Shown: positions 58,561 to 64,000 of the stretch, in pieces
How the letters are laid out: each line of letters opens with the position of its first letter
How positions within the stretch are numbered: the stretch's first letter is position 1
Assembly (NCBI GenBank): GCA_003008705.1
Contig: PDUO01000027.1
Location: 4,425 to 68,424 of the forward strand
Length of the DNA: 64,000 nucleotides
From: Pezicula radicicola
Lineage: Eukaryota > Ascomycota > Leotiomycetes > Helotiales > Dermateaceae
Reading direction: 5' to 3'
Notes under the pieces: generated by a model
Databases searched by the model: none
What the model was told of the DNA's origin: nothing
The model's input: the letters and a program-made list of their open reading frames with translations, nothing else
Position numbers and translations under genes: made by a program

Positions 58561-59131
58561 CGTAACTAACTTAAGAGACGGAAAAGAGGCACCGATGCTA
58601 TAAAAGCATGGGAATATGGGAGTTTAGAGATTTGGAAGAGAATGGTAAGAGAGGTAAGCCAACTTCTTCCTTCCTGTTGCTCTGTTGTGTTGGAGTTGGA
58701 GTTGTTGAGGAGTCGGTGACTCGGTCATGCGGGTAGGATACAGTCTGGTATGGTACCTGGATGGATATAGTTACATACGAAGGTGCCAGGGATAATGTTT
58801 GCACACCGCCTTCTTTTCGGCCCAGCAGAATTGTGCTACAGGGACTTTTCCAGGGTATATTAGCGCACTCCTATCAAAGCGGTGTGCAAAACATTAGCCC
58901 TGGCACCTAATAGGTAGGTGACTAGGCTAGGTACTGTAGGTACCTCTGTCGGCACCCGGACCAGTTTATCCGTCGGCAGACAACCAGAAAACTGGCGAGC
59001 TCTGCGCGAAGACTACAAAGTCCAATTAATTTCGAGACTTTCCTATTCGTACCTAAGTTTCTTTCGTGAGCATCTTCAGCCATGGTCTCGGTCGCTTCCC
59101 CAGTTATACCATAATCTATTGAGTGCCGCAG
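58561..59131. promoter_or_regulatory. Divergent promoter region, phosphoesterase and HER2
   Basis: 571 bp between the proposed start codons. It contains the inverted-repeat element at 58780-58908. A short frame starting ATG 59082 (nine codons) lies in the likely HER2 leader. Confidence 0.5.
58780..58908. mobile_element. Short MITE-like inverted repeat in a divergent promoter
   Basis: The left arm AGGTGCCAGGGATAATGTTT continues GCACACCGC (58781-58809). The right arm (58879-58908) is its inverted copy with one substitution and one extra base. The arms are about 30 bp and enclose about 70 bp of unrelated sequence. No clear target duplication was found, so it could be a small non-autonomous transposon or a solo hairpin. 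It lies between the starts of the phosphoesterase and HER2 genes. Confidence 0.75.
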
Positions 59132-61267
59132 ATGCCTATTAAACCCCTGGACGCAGTGCAGATCGGACGCACGGCGGCACTTGCAGCATCACAACATGTG
59201 GCACTCAATGCCTTTATTTCAAAAGCCGACCCGGTGCAGAGACATGGCTAGTTCCAATTGATGTTTTAAGCTTGTTCTATAACTAACTGCTTCCTAGGGC
59301 TTCTGAGCTGTGCTGTCAAAGACAATATAGTTACCACCCAACTACCCACAACATGTGCCTCGGGCATTCTCCAGAACCACCAGAGTCCTTTCGGCGCCAG
59401 TCTGCTAGAGTTCCTCTCCACAAAGCGTCCTATGTATATCACAGGGAAAACCAACATGGATGAATTTGGCATGGGATCTCATTCTCTGAACTCATTCTTT
59501 GGGCCAGTCATTGCACCAGTAAATCCAAGCTTGTCAAGCCTTCATGGAGAACGGGATGTGGCTTGTAGATATTCTGCCGGAGGAAGCTCAGGTGGGAGTG
59601 CAGTGGCAGTTGCGACGCATGAGAGTCAGGTTGCTCTTGGGACGGATACAGGCGGCTCAGTAAGACTTCCAGCAGCATACACCGGCATGGTAGGGTTCAA
59701 GCCTTCCTACGGCGTAATCTCTCGCTGGGGTGTAGTTCCTTATGCCAACTCTCTCGACACCGTGGGCATTTTGGCCACTTCTGCCTCTGACGCAAAACAT
59801 TTGTTCAAAGCTGTGCGCAGAAGCGACCATCTAGACCCAACATGCCTTTCCAAAGATTCCCGGAAGCGAATCATTGACCATTCTGCAATTCGAAAAGATG
59901 TTCAGGATTTCTCCAAATTCAAGATTGGTGTTCCTTCCGAATATAACATCGAAGAATTGCATCCTAGCATTCGAGCTGCCTGGCAAAAAGTCCTGAAAGC
60001 TATTCAGGACCGGGGCGGCACTGTGGTTCCAATATCACTTCCGACCACGAAACATGCTCTCTCCGCATACTACGTTCTCGCTGCAGCGGAAGCAATGTCA
60101 AACCTTGCCAAATATGATGGCGTTAGGTACGGAACTAGAAATGGTGATAGTGATGGTATTGGGGATGTGCTTTATTCAGAAACTAGGGGTAGCGGTTTTG
60201 GAGAGGAGGTTCAGAGACGGATTCTGTTAGGATCATATACGCTGAGCTCAGAGGCCATGGACAACTATTTCGTGAAAGCTCAGAAGGTTCGCCGCTTAGT
60301 GCAGCGTGATTTCGATCGGGTTTTCTCTTTACCAAATCTCCTTCGACCGACGGAGCAGTTTGACCTCAGTGACATGGAGGAATCCATCCAGCTGGACAAC
60401 AAACTTGGTCCTTCGCAAGTCGACTTCATTATCTGTCCTACTGCCCCAACGTTACCGCCGAGTCATATCGATGTTAAAAGCCAAGCACCTGTTGATACCT
60501 ACATGAATGATGTTTTTACAGTTCCCGCCAGTTTAGCTGGCCTTCCAGCTATCAGTTTTCCTGTCGAGATCCCTTCAGAGCACGAGGAATGCGACGAACT
60601 ACCGACGGCAACACATCTCGCAGGCATACAAATAATTGGGCAGTATGCAGATGATACTCGAGTCCTAGATCTCGCTATCGGACTGGATATCCTCTTGGAG
60701 GAGTGTAAATGTGAGGATGAAGAGATAAGGAAAATAATAGTCGAGTCCGCTGCAATGAAACGCAAGGAGTTTGCAAGAACTGCGTTTCTCGGGCAGCGGT
60801 TGCAGGATATCGAAGAAATGCTAGTCAACATGGAGGCCATACACGCAAAGTTGGCCTCGTTAATTCGCAAGGAGCGTGCGAGGCTCCTCGTCAGACATTG
60901 GCACGCTGCAAGCCGCTTCAAAGGAATCAGAGCCCAGGTTGGCCTACCAATCCATAAACAATTGACGAATAGCAAATCTATATCCCGTCCCCTTACAGAT
61001 AGCGAGATCGATGCCGAGCTTACGAAATACTTGGATCGCTGGGAGAAGAGGCAAACTACTCCCACAGCGATGGACAATGAGCTTGACAGCATCATGCTCA
61101 GGTGGGAACAGATACAGTCGAAAGACAGTACAAAAGGGTTTACAGAACCACCAGGTTCCATACGTAATCTCACAGCTGAGGAGCTAAATGCCTTGTTCAT
61201 TAGCACGTTTGAAGGGGGACCAGAGATGAGCTCGCATGAGCAAGGTACCGAAGGAGTCGCATCTTAG
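59132..61267 (+). CDS. her2: Mitochondrial Glu-tRNA(Gln) amidotransferase subunit A (HER2/GatA)
   Basis: The catalytic subunit of the mitochondrial GatFAB enzyme that converts Glu-tRNA(Gln) to Gln-tRNA(Gln). Exons 59132-59250 and about 59308-61267 give about 692 aa. Amidase signature: catalytic Lys in AVKDN (about 44), GKTNMDEFGMGSH, SAGGSSGGSAVAVA with the cis-Ser, and GTDTGGSVRLPA with the nucleophile Ser. YGVISRWGVVPYANSLDTVG and IICPTAPTLPP also match. The exact acceptor (59307 or 59297) is uncertain. The family normally ends near IGLDILLEE (about 497). Here about 195 further residues follow in frame (Arg-rich coiled coil, then RWEKRQT, EELNALF), with no match known to me. The mitochondrial presequence is short or absent in this model, so an earlier exon is possible. 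Confidence 0.87.
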
Positions 61268-61633
61268 GCATACTTGAAGAAGCTATAGTGGAGATGTGAA
61301 TAGCTTTCTTTGGTGCTTGGGGGTCGCTAGTTCTGGTCCTCACTCTTCCAATTATTGGCAGCTATAAACCCATTTTGACACATCATTGAAGATCGATAGA
61401 TGATATGTTGCACCAAAACACTTAAGTCCTTGGTCCATGAATCTTCATTACCAGAGTTGAGGCAGCAGATATGGAGAATGGGGAATGATACCAAAAAGAA
61501 GCAACATCAACATAATGCTATTTGCGTGATAGGCATATAGCCCACCCTTGTATCATCAATATGTAAAACACATGTATCATACACTTTACCATGCAAGCCT
61601 CGCAATAGTAATTATTTAATAAAAATTGGTACC
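61268..61633. other. Intergenic between convergent HER2 and ETR1
   Basis: 366 bp holding both 3' ends. Nothing else recognised. Confidence 0.5.
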
Positions 61634-62909
61634 TCACGTATCCTTATAAACAAGCACACCCTTCCCAGGCCTAAAGCCCTCCAACGTCCCTTGCACAGCC
61701 TCCTTCAACTTACTCTCCTCAGTGCTCCAATTCCACTCCACGGTTTGTACGGGCACATCCTTAAACTCACCCATCCTCGTCATCTGCAAAATCTCCTCCA
61801 TGCATCTCTTCTTCTCTTCAGGATGCTGTTCGCTCCAGCGGCTCACCCAGAACCCGCTAAATTTCAGATCCTTAAAGATCAACAATCCAGTGGGGAGGTT
61901 GACAGGCATTTTTGACATTCCGCCGTAGGTTACGAGATGGCCAGACTGCGAGAGGCATTTGACAAGTGCGTTGGTTGGTTTCCCACCTACGCAGTTGAGA
62001 CCAAGTTTTATGGGCCGGCGGCCTCCAGATGTCCATTCCTTTACTTGATCACCAAAACCGCGTGCCATTAGCTCTGATTCGGTAACTACGTGTGTAGCAC
62101 CTAGCTCCCGAAGTTCTCTCTTCATTTCCTCTGTCAATTCAGAACTGGGACGATCCCGTATCACGTTGAGACTCCGGTATCCCCACTTCTTGCCTAACTG
62201 AATAGCTGCGCGTCCGACGCCACTATTCGCTCCGTTCTGGATGAACCAATCGCCTTCCTTCAACTGCTCGAAGTCTTTGAGCATCCGGTATGCTGTGCAT
62301 GGATTTACAGATACAGTCCCGACTTGAATTGGCGTTAATCCTTCCTTGTTATCAATCCTTATAACGTCGTCTTTTTGAGCAATCATATGTGTTCGCCATG
62401 TTCCAAATCCAGTGTTCTTCATTATGACCCAGTCGCCCCTTTTGAGAGGTGAAGTTGAAATGGTTGATCCGAGGGACATGATTTCGAAACATCCTTCGTT
62501 GCCGCCTACTGCAGCGGGAGATGCCGTACCCAGCATCTGAGTCATAGGTGGCCGAGAAGGATAGACACCTTGAATTTGGTTTATATCGGCTGGATTTATG
62601 GGGGTGGCGAGGGTGCGGAGGAGGAGGGATTGCGATGGTAGTGAGGGTAGCGTGGGCGAGATTGAATGTGTATGAAGACTACACACCGATATCAGCAGAT
62701 GCCTTTGGACACAGAGATAGAGGTAGAGGTCGAGCTTCTGCATACGAGAGCACATCAGAGGGTTCTCCGTATGTAGAGTAGACGAGGGCTTTTGCCTGCG
62801 TGTAGCCAAAGGGACCAGATTTATATCGTTTCGTAGTCAATTGAGCAAGACGAGGGCGCAGCGCCCTAGGTAGAGCTGTAGTAGCTCGAAGGGAGCACGG
62901 TATTGACAT
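61634..62909 (-). CDS. etr1: Mitochondrial trans-2-enoyl-thioester reductase (ETR1/MECR)
   Basis: The last step of mitochondrial type II fatty-acid synthesis: NADPH-dependent reduction of trans-2-enoyl-ACP, needed for lipoic acid. Exons 62909-62746 and 62678-61634 give 402 aa; the intron is 67 bp. The basic, acid-free N-terminus (SLRATTALPRALRPRLAQL, about 5-24) is a typical mitochondrial presequence. A medium-chain dehydrogenase/reductase fold follows: SYGEP-like YSTYGEPSDVLS-LHTHSI across the splice, the active-site region PINPADINQIQGVYPS, VGGNEG, NPCTAYRML, the NADPH site QNGANSGVGRAAIQLG, NVIRDR, LGLNCVGG and LVTYGGMS. FSGFWVSRW is also diagnostic of the ETR1/MECR family. Confidence 0.94.
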
Positions 62910-64000
62910 TGTGAGGGGTTTTGGATTTGGTTGTTGAAATACTTTCCCGTCTTTACTCTAGAATCTCTAGATCAATCTAAGTCAACAGACAAAAGCTTAA
63001 AAGCATGACGTTGCTCGCTTCTGGCGGGAGCTACGGTATGCTACTGTACTGGTACACCACCACTACGGAGAACCTCGGCATACGTCTCGGCTTGGTGGCT
63101 TAAACCCCGTAGGCTCTAGCTTGAAAGCCGCCCGAACGTGGCTTGGGGGGACGAGGGGAGGGGGGGAGGAGAGCGAGGGGGAGCCACCAGGGGCCGCATG
63201 CTGTGCTTACCCAACTCACCAACTTTTTTCAGGGTCCTGTCCCTGATGGTCTGACATGGCATCTGCTCTTTGATATGGGGGAGCTTCTGGTGTGGTGCTT
63301 CAAACTGGAACTGAGCACTGAGCAGGTCGCTGGAAAAGTCGAAGGCGTTTGCCCCATATAAACCTCTCTCCTCTTCAGCTGAACTCGACCTTGATCTCAT
63401 TCTGCCTGCCTCCACTGACGGCTTCCAGAAATTCTCCGGATGGGACTCATGCAGTGCGGGAATCTTCCCCAGAAGATGATCTAAAACAGTCTACTCCCAA
63501 GACTCGCAACGCATATCTCCGTCGAAACACAAATGTCACGATAGCAGGGGGGAGCTTTATCATACCCAAGAATTATGATCCAATAACATATAAAATTTTG
63601 CAAAATGCCTTCATCCACTTTCCTTCCAAGAAATATCTTCATGACAAGCCGTAAATGGCAGAGAATTACAAATGCTGCCAACTAAACGGGCATTACAGCC
63701 ATCCTCAGAAATGTAGTGTGTAACACAGCCACCCTAAAAGTATATACCAATCAATACAGGCACAAGACCTGTCCCAAAGAAATAATTTCATCCAAAAAAT
63801 AAAAAACGGCAAAGGAGCAACAGTGCCCATGTCTCCGAGCAGGGTATCTCGATCTCTCTCATTCCTCTCGCTATCTTCCAGTGTCCGAAATGTCCATTCG
63901 TGAGCATTCGATGATCGTTCCACAACCGTAGTCCCATAGCAACATTCAAGCCCTCTGGTGCACCTCACTTGATGTTCTTGAACATATCCCCACCCCCCAA
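62910..64000. other. ETR1 promoter and right end of window, no gene seen
   Basis: Upstream DNA of ETR1, then non-coding sequence with a G-rich tract at 63145-63181. Frames at 63349-63654 (+) and 63705-63968 (-) resemble nothing known. A gene entering from beyond 64000 cannot be excluded. Confidence 0.45.
63145..63181 (+). repeat. G-rich tract with G-quadruplex potential
   Basis: Four runs of four or more G (6, 4, 7 and 5) within 37 bases on the plus strand, separated by short loops. It lies about 240 bp upstream of the ETR1 start, on the template-strand side of that gene. Confidence 0.6.

Noticed and set aside
63349..63654. 101-codon plus frame near the window end
   Set aside because: No similarity or splice evidence; left as unannotated.

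Overview
The window is nuclear DNA of a filamentous ascomycete (Pezizomycotina). Genes carry short GT-AG introns of about 48-120 bp with CTAAC-like branch sites. Gene-dense DNA is interrupted by AT-rich blocks in which coding remnants show the C-to-T / G-to-A changes, mostly at CpA/TpG, that are typical of repeat-induced point mutation (RIP). The protein set (RfeG-type factor, DUF4336 protein, PTH11-like receptor, small zinc-ribbon proteins, penicillopepsin-type protease) suggests a Leotiomycetes-like fungus, but the class is an inference and no species is named. No tRNA, rRNA or CRISPR array was recognised.

Region by region: 1-0.84 kb is nearly pure A/T with a 16-bp tandem array. 1-8.1 kb is gene-poor and holds two small CCxC...CxxCxHxRCxxC proteins, a decayed copy of one of them, and a PFA5-like palmitoyltransferase. 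10.6-12.7 kb is DNA polymerase eta. 15-16.2 kb is the RfeG-type factor. 20.2-21.4 kb is an OCH1-type mannosyltransferase. 22-27.3 kb is an AT-rich island with a RIP-damaged group-II G-alpha pseudogene, an ankyrin remnant, an intact 8-exon PTH11-like seven-helix gene and an unidentified RIP-damaged gene. 28.8-29.8 kb is a DUF4336 protein and 31-33.5 kb a coiled-coil membrane protein. Miniature inverted-repeat elements lie at 34.7-35.2, 41.4-41.8 and 58.8-58.9 kb.

The right part is mostly conserved housekeeping genes: NSE4 and VPS34 (divergent pair), a secreted aspartic protease, V-ATPase subunit c and a Rom2-type Rho1 exchange factor (divergent), a 79-residue Cys-rich protein split over three exons, a small single-span membrane protein and PRP38 (divergent), a secreted metallophosphoesterase and the mitochondrial GatA homologue HER2 (divergent, with an inverted repeat between them), and the mitochondrial enoyl reductase ETR1.

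Exon structures were assembled by eye from splice signals, reading-frame continuity and remembered family patterns. Most joins give clean frames, but none has been checked against RNA. The genes do not form a visible pathway cluster. HER2 and ETR1 are both mitochondrial, polymerase eta and NSE4 both act in DNA damage handling, and the two receptor/G-protein relics share one AT-rich island.
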